This document shows positions 12,241-24,529 of a stretch of DNA of 64,000 nucleotides, piece by piece. Position 1 is the first letter of the stretch. The number at the start of each line of letters is the position of its first letter. The notes under the pieces were generated by a model that saw only the letters and a program-made list of their open reading frames with translations, was not told the origin of the DNA and did not search any database. Position numbers and translations under genes: made by a program. Source of the DNA: Raphanus sativus (Eukaryota > Streptophyta > Magnoliopsida > Brassicales > Brassicaceae); the NCBI RefSeq assembly GCF_000801105.2, contig NC_079514.1, positions 51,257,372 to 51,321,371 of the forward strand, given 5' to 3'.

Positions 12241-12790
12241 GCTGAGTGATTGAGAATTGAAATTTTGGTTTTGTTTAGGTCCCTGAGGAAACTCGAGAAC
12301 TTGAAAGGCAACTCAGACAGGTCAGTAAGGAGAAGAATGAAGCTGTAAGAGGCCAAGACTTTGAGAAGGTATCGTCTTAGAGTTTTTTTTAATGTAGATC
12401 AAATCCAATATTACTGTTTTTACAATTCACTGAGTTTCTTCTCAGTGACAGGCACCGTCACCGACAAATATAGGTTACAGCCGAGATAGCTGCTGTTTTA
12501 GCGACATGCAAAGAAGTGAACAAAGCTGAGACCAAAGCTGGCCAAGAAGGAGGAAGTCGTGAAAGCCATTAGCAGAGCCATCAGACGTGCACATGTTGGT
12601 GTCAACTTTTGCGAACAGCCCCATAGCAAGTTTCATCTTCTCAGAGGAAGCAATTACCCGTCTCGACGTGAGTGAGTTCATGGAACGTCAGGATATTTTA
12701 AAAGGTCAACAAAGATACACGGAAGGTGGTCAGCTCGGGAGGGCTACTTGGACTTTTCTGCACACTCTTGCTGCGCAGGTTGAGTTTTAC
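12051..12790 (+). pseudogene. Captured fragment of a ClpC/HSP93 chaperone gene inside the Helitron
   Basis: Three exon-like pieces match plastid ClpC. 12051-12130 reads FLPDKALELNDEAGYRVMVRHA and is followed by GT. 12279-12368 follows a TTTAG acceptor and reads [19 protein letters not shown], then [11 protein letters not shown], then GT. From about 12472, pieces corresponding to AEIAAVLA..KEVNKAE, KAISRAIRRAHVGV, PIASFIFS, EEAITRLDVSEFMERQ and YTEGGQL appear. In ClpC the second Walker A segment lies between FIFS and EEA; here it is deleted and frames are broken. Introns are kept, so capture was from genomic DNA, not cDNA. The fragment runs opposite to the Helitron genes. A TA microsatellite has grown in the first intron. 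Confidence 0.85.
12179..12236. repeat. (TA)n microsatellite
   Basis: About 29 TA units in the first intron of the captured ClpC fragment. Confidence 0.95.
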
Positions 12791-13616
12791 ACTCTCTTTA
12801 CTCAGCACTAAACACTCTCTTTACTTTCTTTCGAGTTAAAAGATAGGTGATAGTGTTTTATGGTTCACTTTAGGTTGCCCTCTGTTAAGTAATTTACAGT
12901 GATATAGAGACCACATCAGAAGTTTCTTTCATGTCATCAGTATCCAGAAAGACAAAACAGGGAGCAAAAGAAGGATGTTTAAGAACTGGTACAACTCTTC
13001 CTACTCTATCTAATTTATAGATGTCAGTTTATTAGATCGATTTTTGTTATAGTTTACATATTATTGTACTAACACTTTAAAACGTATTGTAAGGTTTATG
13101 GAGGTGGAGTAACCGAAGTACCAGTAACCAATCTGGAGAAAAACACAACAACTTACGGGACAAAGCACTTCTAATACGGTTAGTGTTATTCTAATCTATT
13201 ATAACTCTTTCCTAAACTGAAAGTAAAGTAGGACAGTGTAGAATATGTTATTAGATTGACGAACCCCGGATTTAGTATAGGAATTTCATATTTACTTGCC
13301 TCAGTGATGCATATAGGAGTTTATGATATATAGTGATAGTCTTATAGGGTGGTGGTAGTTATGTAGAAATCCAGTGAATAGCAAAGTTTTATTTCGATTA
13401 GTTATTGGAAATAAAAAAACAAATGTTCTTAGTATCTGAGGAAATAAAATTTCTGAACCAGCATAAATTCTTGAACGACAATTTCCATCGAACCCATCTT
13501 TTGACATCTGCAAATATCAAAAGTTTAAATTTAATTAAAAGCTCAAAATTAGACAGCAAACATAAACCATAGCATATTTCAAATTCTCAAAAACACATAC
13601 CTTATGATCTAAAATG

Positions 13617-16366
13617 TTAAAGGTTGTTGAAAACTTGTTTGAAAACTACATTCATAGTTTTTTTCTGAGGTTTGCCATTTTCATCAAGTATCAAAATTTT
13701 TAAACCTTTTTTCGAAGTGACTCTAGATACAGCAACATATAGCTGACCATGAGAAAAGACAGGTCTTGGTAGATAAAGACCAACTTTAGATAGTGACTGC
13801 CCTTGGCTTTTGTTGATTGTTATTGCAAAAGCCACAGCTAGAGGTAGTTGCCTTCTGCGCATTTTGAAAGGCAATCTGGTGTCTGATGGAGTTATCAACA
13901 ATCTAGGGATATCAACTGTTTCACCAACTCGTTCCCCTGTTAAAATCTTTGCTGTAACCATGAAATCCATTAGCTGAGTGATCTGCAGCCTCGTCCCATT
14001 CATCAAGCCATCAGAAGGCGCTATGTTTCTCAGAATCATAACCGGACAACCTACCTTTAGTCTAAGAGAATGATTTGGTAAACCAGAAACCTTAATCGTA
14101 TTCAGGAAATCAGGACTTAGAGCTTCGTTGTTAACAGAACTTGTATCAGTGGGATCAATGCTATCGGCACTGTTATAAATTTTCTCCTCACCTGAAAGCA
14201 AGTAACAAATTTAGGTCAATATGATACACACATATTAAAAGCAACATTAAAACAAAATATAAAAGAAAGTTACCATCTAACTGATCGAGCATATACTCAT
14301 TTACTCTGTTAACATCCTCGTTAGTTGGACATAGGATAGCTCTCTCCTGAAAAAACTTGGGGTCTTTGTGTTCATGCAATGAATTTGAATCTCCATATAT
14401 CTCCTCGCTGATTGCTTGTATAGGATCATTAGATTCCGTAATCAAAAACTCAGAGGGGATTTCAATCTCTGCCTCACCATCATTAGGCTCAGAAATTTTT
14501 CCATCACCGACCTTTAATATCCACTCTGAAAATTCCTGTAGATCCCTTGACTCTTCTATTGACAATCCGGCTGATAGCAATCTCATATTCTTGGTGAGCT
14601 TGAGCACTTGGCAGTGCTCCCAAAGATACGATGAGTTGAGTGAGGCCATCACAATTTCAGCTCGGCCAGCTCCATTTATAACAGGCAACACCTGTCTAAA
14701 ATCACCACCAAAAACAATAACCTTTCCACCAAAGGGCTGTGTGTCGTGCTTCCCCACAATATCAGATAAACTTCTATCCAAAGCTTCAAAACAATGCTTG
14801 CTCATCATAGGCGCTTCATCCCATATAATAAGTGAAGATGCTTTCACTAAATTTGCTTGATCAGATCCAGGCTTCATAGTGCATGATGAAAACTCGTCTG
14901 GATTAAGGGGAATACCGAATCTGGAATGAGCTGTCCGACCCCCTTGCAACAACAACGATGCAATGCCACTGGAAGCAACGTTTAGGACAATATCTCCCCG
15001 GGATCTGATAGCTGCAGAAAGCAATTTCCAGAGGAATGTTTTTCCAGTCCCACCAAAACCGCTAACAAAAAACATTCCACCATCTCTTTTATTAACTGCC
15101 GAAAGAATCTGGTCATATATGTTCCTTTGCTCGCAGGTCATCTTTGAAATATCTCTATCCAGAGTTTCTAACAAAGATGAACGGCAATAGCTGCGCTCGT
15201 CTGACACCAAGACATTATCATCGTGACTGCTTAAGACTGGCAATTTCGGCATAGTTGTGAATCTTGTTAAAGAAGTACCATTACGCTTCAAAACTTTCTC
15301 TATCTCGAGCAAAGCATACTTCTTTTTATCATCATCACTCAGCAATAAACCTACAATAAAAACAAAAAGAAAAGGCGTGTCAAGTAACTTATAATTCACA
15401 ACATATTAACCACGTATTATGAAACAATCTGTGCCAAAATCAAAAGCTAACCTGGTCTATTTAAGTCTCTTCTCCTGTTATACTCTATATCTTCAGATAA
15501 AAACTGCCAAGTGCTTTCCCATACAGTCTCTGGTTTCGATAAAGTGTTACTCATAAGCATCATAACGAACACTTTCCTTAGCTCACTTGCTGTGCTTTCA
15601 AAACTTCTTCTTATAATGTCATCAATGTACTCCTGATCATCATCTAATAACCCACGAGCATAACATGCTGCTTTGTAGCTCGGATACAGAACATTCTCAT
15701 AAGTCTTAATGTCCTCATAACTGGTGGGTCCTTTGACAACATTCAACAATACACGCAAGAAATATGCATCTTCCTGCGATCTAGGAGCATAAGTAATCCT
15801 TCCTAGAGCAAAACCTCGTTTCCTTCTATTCCACATCTTTGACTTTTTGTTGTAAGTAAAGAAGTTTGGAATCTGAGCATAGGTCAATGTTCTTGCAAGC
15901 TCGTCGATTTTACACAACTCAAACCAAGCTAAAAACATGGTATTTTTAATGAGCTTGCGACTGACGACTGCTTTCAATTTATCTTTCCCTCTGAACGTAA
16001 CCAGTTGCTTATCGGGGAGGTGGAAACTAAGCTTCTCAACAGGAGTTGAACGATAGTGAATGGGAAATTTGAAAACCCTCCACGTGCCTTCACATGTGGA
16101 GACATACCTGCAAGATCAAATTGAAGGTGATGTAAATCGCAGGAAAACAAAATAAATTTGGATAATGCAACTGTCTGTGATGTTAATATACCTGCAATCG
16201 AAGAATTCCTTAAGTTCATTCCTTTTTTTTTCCATCTTCTCCTTAGTAAGCTCGACATCTCCTAACTCACTTGCAACAATATTGTCTGGGGGTTCCACGG
16301 CAACCGTGACACGATCCTGTCCTTTATTAATGTATTTGAATAAATACTTAATAGACCCAACTTGGT
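13617..16366 (-). CDS. Helitron PIF1-type helicase with remnant of the Rep domain
   Basis: Exons on the minus strand are 16366-16192, 16107-15452, 15350-14274 and 14191-13617. All junctions are GT-AG and all phases agree, so the frame is open from the Rep remnant to the stop at 13617. The first exon begins inside the Rep nuclease with [18 protein letters not shown], which holds the two catalytic tyrosines (Y..KY..K). The upstream HUH part is gone, and a TGA lies just before. Next come the linker ([29 protein letters not shown]) and the helicase with Walker A GFGGTGKT, Walker [19 protein letters not shown], and C-terminal [19 protein letters not shown] and [13 protein letters not shown]. It would unwind DNA during rolling-circle transposition. 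The loss of Rep implies a need for help in trans. Confidence 0.92.
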
Positions 16367-17196
16367 TGCAGTGTCAAATCCGATTTTCTACATCCTTTTT
16401 TTTCGCAGTGTCAAATCCGATTTTATCATCCTCTCTTTTCCGGTTCACCATTTGAGAGAGACGATGTAGAAGTGATGCTTCGGAAAGACTGAGCAAAAGG
16501 GGGAAGGATGAGATTGATTTTTCCTTGATTTGTTTGGAGGTAATGATTTATTTTCGGGTAGTAATTATTGAATGACAATATATGATTAGCTAAAATTTAG
16601 GAAAGTAGTTAATATTAGCGGGTCAATTTTAAAAAAATGATTTGAAAATTGATTAGATAATTTCAGTAATAAATGTCTGTCTTCATATGTTAATTAATAA
16701 ATACACTTTAAATCCATCTAATTTAGTTAAAAAATTTACACTCCATGTAAATTGTGATATCATCATTGATATTATTATGAATCATTTTTGAGAATCTTTG
16801 CAGTCACGTTAAATATAAAAAATGGAGATGTGAGGAGAAGGAAGTTTATTGCACAGATTCGACCATGTCAAGTCAGGCTTAAACAGGTAACGTCTGTTAT
16901 TAACTCATAACTACAATGTTATTTTAGGTCTCTAGTTAGGAGGAATGTAGTATATGAGTTGATTGGTTAGTTAGGCTTCCCCTTGACTTGTGTTTAAGAC
17001 TGTTCAGATTAGTAATTAGGATATTTTCGATTTTAATAATAATGGAATAAAAAAAAACATCTTATTATTGGAATAGAACTTTAAAAAAGTAAAATCGAAA
17101 AACACTGCAAATAATGTATGAAAAATCAGAAAGTAGCATAACTCAAAAAACTTGAAATCATAACACGAAAAGGAACTTGGTGAAAACTCGTTGACA

Positions 17197-19515
17197 TTAA
17201 GCTGTCTTTGTCATTTCCTGTTTGATCATCTTGGTGCACGGTTTCTTGGAAGTAGATGAATGGTCAAGAAGATCAGCATATTCTTCTTTGCGTTTTGAAA
17301 AGGGAGTTTTAGGATCTTCACTTGAAATCGAGTCCAACATCAACACCTAAAATGAGTAGGAGCAAACAAAATAAATTATCCTTGGAATACACGATTAAAG
17401 TTATAAACTTATAAATATAAAATCGGTTTGCAAATCTAATAAACTTACACCAGCAGATGACATGGTAGATGAAGATGTTCCAATGTCAGTAGTTGCAATA
17501 GAATTGGTCTCAATACTTAGAACTTTATCCCCAGAACAAACCTCTAATACCATGAAGGTATCTGATCCATTTGTGGTATTATCCGCGCATACTGAGACAC
17601 CAAAACAGAAAGACTTCCCAATCAGACCAAGAATTGGTTCTGGTAGTATCTCTGGATCTTCAATCTATTACACATTTGAAACACTCTGTCAGATTTAGAA
17701 GAAGTATATTCACTTAAAAACATACAGATCAAACTTACTTCCGCATAGGAGCCATCCCATAGGTCTTCAGGCGAATGGCCAATGATAGAATGTGCAACTG
17801 AGCCTAGTAACATCAAATTACATGTCTCTGTGTCATCTTTGACAACCAGATGAAGCTTGAACCTAATGAGGAAAAAAAATAATTAAAATTCACTTCTTCT
17901 GAGCAAATAAATCTAAACAAAAAAAAAAAAACTTACTTAGGTCCCACATTAGTGATATTAGCATTACATACTTCACAACGAAACATTGGTTTGTCAAGTT
18001 TTGTAAGCTTCTCATAATCTATATTTGGGAGCTTGTTCACACGTTTCCTGTGACGGTTGCAGCCAATGTAAAACCATGCATAATCAGTGTCAATTTCTTC
18101 AATACTGCAAATGATCTTACAAATCTCCACCTACAAATGTATTTCAGTTGATATTAAAATTTAGTAATTGGCAAGGAAGCAATAAGGTATGCGTTTAAAA
18201 CATGACAATAATAATAAACTGTAAAGTTTTCAACCTGACTCCCGTCTATGATTTCTGAAATGGACCTGATCTCAGCATCATTCCAGTCATAAGCTATGCG
18301 TTTACCATCCTTCTTTCCAATAGGTTTCTCAATAGGAGCAAGTTGTAAATGAGCATCAGATAGGCTACAAAAAAAATATAAATCATTAAGCATCATTGAC
18401 GCAATAGTTTGTGTAAAAAATATAATGTGAAAATACAAATCACAAACCTTTCTGTCAACTCCAAAACTTCAGGTTCTGTTGGATTGAGATAGAGACGTGA
18501 TGCACCAAAGGCGTTTGTGATTTGTGCCTCGCCTAGTTCATATTAAAATATAAATTTAAACCAAGCAGAATAAATAGTACAACAACCTTATGATGAATCA
18601 AGTTACCTCTGAAAAATTGGATCTTTGCAAACCTTAGCAAACAAACAATAGTTTGATCTTTAAACTCATCCACGAATGCTTCTATTTGCTCAGCATAACT
18701 TTCCCACAGACAACATGCAAGGTCGTTTCCCCTATATAATTAAAGGTTTGACATCACGATCTGTAAAGGAAAAAATATTTTATTGGAATGTCAAGTCAAA
18801 ATAGAGGTAATGAGAACTTACTGAGAGTCAATTAACCTAAACTCGACCCTTTTCTTGTCTACACCTTGTGCTCTAACGGTTTGAACATTACCAAGCTCAT
18901 GAACTCTACCTATCACATCTGAAAGAAAATCCAAATATATCAATTTTCGCCATATATAGTAAATACATCTTACAAAATAAGAATAAGTAGAGAAAATATA
19001 GATAAATTAAATACCTATAAGGTAGGGAACCTCTTTACTTGTTGCCTTTTGAACGTCCTCATAATTGGCAGGAGAGAGGAAGAGACGATCATCCTTTAGA
19101 TCAGAACCTCTTACCACAGTGTCATCAGCAATGGTCATCTTGTAGCGATGTCTGGTTGTTTTGAACTTGCCACCAGCTGGATTGAGTTGCATATTTTCAA
19201 TAACTCCCCATTTTCCTTGAGATAGCTCACGTTGAACACGGTACATAAGGGTTTTTTGCAAGAGGCCTGAATTTTATTTCCCTATGAATCATAAAAATGG
19301 TATTATTAGGTCATGTTCTAAAACCGTTAGGTGAGTATAATCGAGAAAACATATAGAAACTGACGACTTACCCATTGGTCTGCTAAAACCATCTCAAATG
19401 TATCACCAAAAGCAGTGTTCTGCCTCCAAGAATGTAAACACTTGACCTGAACTCGCCAGTTACTCTTAAAAGGGCGTAGTTTTGTGAGAGGATGAAAAGT
19501 AGTAAGAGTTGACAT
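17197..19515 (-). CDS. Helitron-encoded RPA1-like single-strand DNA-binding protein (one-base frameshift)
   Basis: Ten exons on the minus strand: 19515-19372, 19281-19015, 18918-18822, 18731-18607, 18532-18448, 18364-18235, 18130-17937, 17862-17739, 17664-17449 and 17346-17197, all with GT-AG introns. The N-terminal OB fold is recognisable (SNWRVQVKCLHSWRQ, FEMVLADQW, KTLMYRVQRELSQGKWGVI, TTRHRYKMTI), then a second OB region, then a zinc-ribbon-like FYIGCNRH...FRCEVCNA and a third OB fold (LHLVVKDDTETCNLMLLGSVA). Exon phases agree throughout except in exon 2. There, six A's at 19252-19257 would need to be seven for the reading frame to hold. With that base the product is about 510 residues. 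Plant Helitrons often carry RPA1-like genes beside Rep/helicase, and the product probably coats displaced strands. Confidence 0.85.
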
Positions 19516-20446
19516 TTTGAGAGAGGCTTTTTGAATGATATGGTTGAGACGTAACTTTAGCAAAGGTATATATAGGTATGTAAAATTAGGTTATCAATCT
19601 TGCAAATTACGCCGTCGGTAATTAGTTATTTCATTAGTTTTTATTAATTAGCATTATACAGCGAATATACTAACAGATTTTATTCCCAAATCTGTAAATT
19701 TGTTAGAAAGTTAACGTAATAAGAGGAAGATATGATTTAAAGGTATTTAGTTAGGCGTGATTTGCAAGTATTGTAATCCCAAAAAATATTCTTTAGGTAG
19801 TAATGTAAAAGATATGATATTGTATTTGTTAGGTTGATTGGCTATAATATATGAATCATTTGTGGAGGACAATCTAGTTTAGGAAAATCGTAAATATAGA
19901 AGATTTTATTCGGAATTTAATACAATTGGTTAAGAAGTATATTGTTATAAAATTTTTAAATATAGAAAATATGATATTTCGGTTTACATTAATTTATATG
20001 TTTGTAATTGATTGTTATGATTCTTCAGTGAACCGATGCAAACCGGAGGTATGACATCCTCAGAATTGGAGATTGGCAAAGAGGAAGGAAGGTAATATCA
20101 CAAATTTATACAATGGTTGGTTTAGCAACGATTTGTAATTGAATGGTTTAGTAATATTGGAAAACTTAGTATTTTATAAATTAAAAACAATGATATGTAG
20201 GGAACCAATGATGTAGTGGTTTAGTGATAGGTTATGAATAATTTTAAAGTGGTTCAATGATTTAGCAATGGTTTATTAATTTTGGTTTCATAAGAAATGG
20301 GCTTCATCGATTTTAAAGGAAGCAGCCCACGGGTTTTTCAAATTTAAGACAAAACTCAGAGTTTTAGTATCAGTGGCACAAACTTGTAATTTTTGTGTAA
20401 AAGTCTGGGCTAAGTACATTTTGTACTCTTGTTTTAATAAATTAGA

Positions 20447-20949
20447 TAATTTCGGTGCCCTTCTACTGACTTTGTACATGAAGTAAAACAAAGGAGCATA
20501 GAACTACGAGATTATATACTAAGCAGAAACGTATATCAAATTTTACTTTGTATTAACTCGGGGCATTTATAATCAAACCTGAAATCCGGACCAAGCTGAA
20601 ACTGACAAAAATCTTCAGAACCAAGCTGAAACTGAAAAAAATCTTCAATTCGATATCTGTATAACTTTATTTGAGAAGTAACTTTCCTACGTGTCGTGCT
20701 CACGTTAATTTGTTACAGTGGTTGATGACTATATTTGAAAAGTATAAATATTTTTAATCTATCTGAGAAGTCAAGTTAATTTTCTCTTTTTTTTGTTATT
20801 TAGGTTTCCTTTTTCTTTTTTATTCAAATAACCTATATAATCAATAAAATTTAAAAAAAATTAAAACGAAAATATATTTTATATATAATGTGATTCATAA
20901 TAAGGAAAGTTCACAAATAATCTTGATAATAAAGCCAAAAAATAATCTT
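20447..20949. other. Spacer between Helitron and MULE
   Basis: AT-rich, no gene. Contains a short direct repeat of ACCAAGCTGAAACTGA at about 20592 and 20622. Confidence 0.4.
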
Positions 20950-21285
20950 GGAGAAATTTCATAACTACACTATGTTGGTTACCACAATTCAACAATACCA
21001 TCAATAGAATGACATTTTTACAAATACACTTTTCATTAATGTGTAAAAAACAAAATTAACCCTACATTATCCCTAAGATATCACACTTTTCTCTCTGTCG
21101 TGACCTTCTTCTCTCTGTCGAGATCCATCGTTTCTCTCCTCCGGATCCATCGTCGTCGTCATCGAGAGTCGTCGTCGTCGTCATCGAAAGTCGTCGTCGT
21201 CGTTCCGTTGAGAAATCTCCGACGAGCTAACACACGGATTCTCTCTCTCACACGATCGCCTAAGCCGACGAGCTATTCATCGGAA

Positions 21286-21927
21286 ATGTCGACTCCAAAT
21301 TCACAATTTGTAAGTTTCTAATCTCTGTAATTTGTTGACTATAGGTTTAGACTTCTAATTGGAATAGTTAGATCTAAGAAAACTAGTTTCTGTGATGAAC
21401 ATCCTTGATTTTTACAAATTTGTTTTTATCCAAAAGGCAAACAAGGTTGATTTGGAGTTCAAGTTGAGATTGAGATTTTGGAATAGCGAACACTGCATTT
21501 TTTACAGAATTATAATCCCTTATAAATCTGGATTTCTGGATATTGTAAAAGTACAACTCGACGATTTATAAGCCTTTATAAAGAAGAACGATTTAGCAAT
21601 AGAGGAGTAGTGTATATTACTTCTAGTGTTGAGATGTAGTGTCTATTATTTGCAGTGTTGATATGTTTATATTTATACCATTACTAAAAGTTAACTTCAT
21701 ATTTTTATCTCGTTTTGCAGTTAGATAGCAATGACTTTTGCACAAATTTGAGTTTGCCTCCTAGGATTTATGGAGCTGGAACAGAACCACCAGACATTCC
21801 CAAAATGGTCATCCAACATTCGAGCATTGATTACGTCTCTGAGGTTGCACAAATCTTGGGAAATGAAGAGTTTGATCAAATAGAAAACTCACACATAGGA
21901 AATATCGTGAAGCTGGCAAAGAAGTAG
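21286..21927 (+). pseudogene. Truncated DUF1985-type fragment carried by the MULE
   Basis: A CT- and CGT-rich leader precedes ATG at 21286, exon 1 runs to 21309 and is followed by GTAAGT. Exon 2 starts after TTTTGCAG at 21721 and ends with TAG at 21925-21927. The product is about 76 residues, ending RIYGAGTEPPDIPKM..., EVAQILGNEEFDQIENS, HIGNIVKLAKK. This resembles the N-terminal part of DUF1985 proteins, which in Brassicaceae occur mainly in MULEs together with Ulp1-type protease domains. Here the frame stops just where the DUF1985 core should continue. It may still be transcribed. The identification is from motif feel and is moderate. Confidence 0.5.
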
Positions 21928-22049
21928 CGTTGTGTTTTCTAAGAATCTATAACCATGTTATATGTGACATTGTTCGCTAATTTTGGTTGTGTTTTCTGAG
22001 AATCTTATAAGAGATTATAAAACAATTTATAAGGATATGTAAAATTTTT

Positions 22050-23281
22050 GAAGCGGTGTATCTTGCTTGCTGCCTGCATGTGCCTCAAAATCTGTCACAT
22101 ATCATCATCTCTTTACAAAGCCTTATAAAGGTATGTAAAATTATTTGTAAGAAAATAGAAACCATTAATAAAGGCATATAAAATAAGTTATAAAATCTAT
22201 AAACCATTTATAAATGTTTATAAAAAGAGTTATGAAAGTTTATAAATAATTTATAAAGGGTATGTATACTATTAATAGGGGTTTATAAAAACTTTATGAA
22301 AGTTTATATTCAATTTATAAAAGGTATTTTAAGAGTTGTACATGTTTATAAATCAACTAAAAGAATCTATAACCATTTAGAAAGCATTATAAAAAAATTT
22401 ATAATGGTTTGTATAATAATTTATTAATAATTTATAAAAATAATTTATAAATTTTATACAACATTATAAAAGATTATTAAACAATTTATAAGAGTATATA
22501 AAATTTCTGAAGCGGTGGAGCCTTGCTTGCTGTCCGCAAGTGCCTCAGAATCTGCCACGTATCATCATCTCTTTACAAATTTTTATAAGGGTATGTAAAA
22601 TTATTTGTAAGAACTAATAATAAAAGCATATAAAACAAGTTAAAATCTATAAACCATTTATAAATGTTTTTAAAAAGTTATGAAAGTTAATAAATAATTT
22701 ATAAGGGGTATGTATACTATTAATAGAGGTTTATAAAAACTTTAAGAAGCTTATATTCAATTTATAAGGGGTATTTTAAGAGTTTTATAGGTTTATAAAT
22801 CAACTAAAAGAGTCTATAACCATTTAGAAAGCCTTATAAAATAATTTATAAAGTTTATACACCCTTATTACGGATTATTAAACAATTTATAAGGATATGT
22901 AAAATTTCTGAAGCGGTGGAGCCTTGCTTGCTGTTCGCATGTGCCTCAGAATGCCATGTATCATCATTTTTTTACAAAGTATGCACGTGTTCCTTAGATT
23001 TATAAGAATATTTAAAGTTATTTATAAAGATTTATAAAATCATTTATAAAGATTTGGAGAATATCAAAAGGTAATTATTTTATGAAGTCTTATAACGTTT
23101 TATAGAGGCTTATAAAAAATAACGTTGATCCATATTCAAAACCCCCAGATGCAACTTTCAAGAGGTTGTAGGCATGAGTTATTGAGTTTATAAATGTTTA
23201 TGAATTATTTATGAAGATTTATAAATCATTCATAAATAATTTAATTTTTTATAAGGGTATATAAATAATTTATAATATATG

Positions 23282-23326
<45 letters not shown>

Positions 23327-23520
23327 ATACCTCGTAGAAAGGATATATAAACCATTTTACAAGGATTATAAGAAATTATAAATGATGCCAAAAAAAATTA
23401 TAAATATATTTCCTCGTTCGTGGAGCTGAAGACGGTGGGGTCTGAAGCGGTGGAGCCTTGCTTGTTGTCTGCATGTGCTTCAGAATCTGCCACGTCTCAT
23501 CATCTCTTTACAAAGCATGT
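22050..23520 (+). repeat. Four-copy long-period repeat in a TTTATAA-rich array
   Basis: A core of about 70 bases starting GAAGCGGTGGAGCCTTGCTT and ending near CATCATCTCTTTACAAA occurs at 22050, 22509, 22910 and 23444. Spacings are 459, 401 and 534 bases. The stretches between cores are dense in TTATAAA/TTTATAA words (CATTTATAA, AATTTATAAGG and similar) and follow a shared order, so whole units of 400-530 bases were duplicated. Cores are much less AT-rich than the spacers. Confidence 0.85.
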
Positions 23521-24529
23521 ACGTGTTCTTTAGTTTTATGATTTCAATATTGTGTATCAAAATGTTGGTGTTTATGAATATATAGAAACTTTTTATAATG
23601 GTCTATAAATCATTTATAAGAATATATGGTGTTTCTTTGTCACCACCAGAAACACAATGTATGAGCTCTCTTCGATATTCAATCTATTCCTCACTGCTTA
23701 GTCAGAAACTCTTAGACCCTCTTTAAACATTCCAATAAGACCAAAATAATCACACATGTTGGGTAAACAAATATTAAAACGTTAAGCATAAACACAACAT
23801 TCTTCATAGATAAATATTTATAAGATCTTATAAATTTGAGAATGCAAAATTTCATCAAAAAACTTCATCTCCCTTTCCAGAATCAAATTGATTATGAGAA
23901 ATCAAGTTAAAATTAAAGACTTCTCGATCCATTCACCTCGATGTCATAGCCTTCTGTTCTAGACTGAACTGAGCAAAGTGACCACTTGGAGAATCCAGAC
24001 TGCTCGATCTGTTGCCCACGACACCGGCCCTCCAGTTCACGACCCGACGAGCTCAGATCGATCGAGAAACAAAGCCTGAGCCTCTCAATCTGATGCTCTC
24101 GGCCACCAATCATCAACCTTTCAACCCGAGCCTTCTGAACCGTTCACTTGACGAATCTGTACTGCTCGATGTGAGCTCTCGGAACGACGACGCGGCTTGG
24201 ACTGAGGAGATGGCGCAGTGGTTACGGCGGATGAACGGAGGACACGACCCAAGCTCAGATATGTATAACGGCCATGGTCGCAGATGAAGCTCGGTGATTG
24301 CATCAATGGAGGAGTTTGCAAGGAAGAAGATAAAGTCGTAGTCTTCGTCAAATTTTGTTAGGTTTAATTATTTAAGGGTATAATGGTATTTTGATCATTA
24401 AAATCTGGTGGTATAATTGGTTAATGTATAATTGAAAAGTGGTATCATTAAAGTGGCATTTTGACAATTTCTCAATAATCTTTCCTTTTTTAAAATAACC
24501 AGGTGTTCCGTCTGCATATGCTGGCATAA

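Larger units (their letters stand above)
11030..20446 (-). mobile_element. Helitron, 9.4 kb, with helicase and RPA genes and a captured ClpC fragment
   Basis: Read on the minus strand, the element starts at 20446 with TCTAATTTATTAAAACAAGA, preceded by A. It ends at 11030 with CTAG, followed by T: the A|TC...CTAG|T insertion pattern of plant Helitrons. A perfect 9-bp palindrome with a 2-base loop (11041-11060, ACCCGCGCG/CGCGCGGGT) lies 7 bases inside the 3' end. Between the ends lie an RPA1-like gene (19515-17197) and a helicase gene (16366-13617), in the order known for plant Helitrons. A non-Helitron gene fragment lies between the helicase and the 3' terminus. The Rep domain is mostly missing, so the copy is not autonomous as it stands. 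The 5' end call rests on motif similarity only. Confidence 0.85.
20950..24473 (+). mobile_element. Mutator-like element with 9-bp target duplication
   Basis: The element is bounded by an exact 9-base direct repeat AATAATCTT (20941-20949 and 24474-24482). Its ends are GGAGAAATTTCATAAC and, read inward from the right, GAGAAATTGTCAAAATG. Only the outer bases match well, though both ends share TACCA-rich words further in. It has no transposase frame. It carries a short two-exon gene fragment (21286-21927), a long TTTATAA-rich array (about 21990-23640) and a GC-rich segment (23930-24290) with open frames on both strands that I could not identify. This looks like a non-autonomous MULE that has picked up host or transposon-derived sequence. 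Confidence 0.75.

Noticed and set aside
22000..23600. CRISPR-like or centromeric satellite array
   Set aside because: Units are long, few and irregularly spaced. The genome is a plant and the array lies within a MULE.
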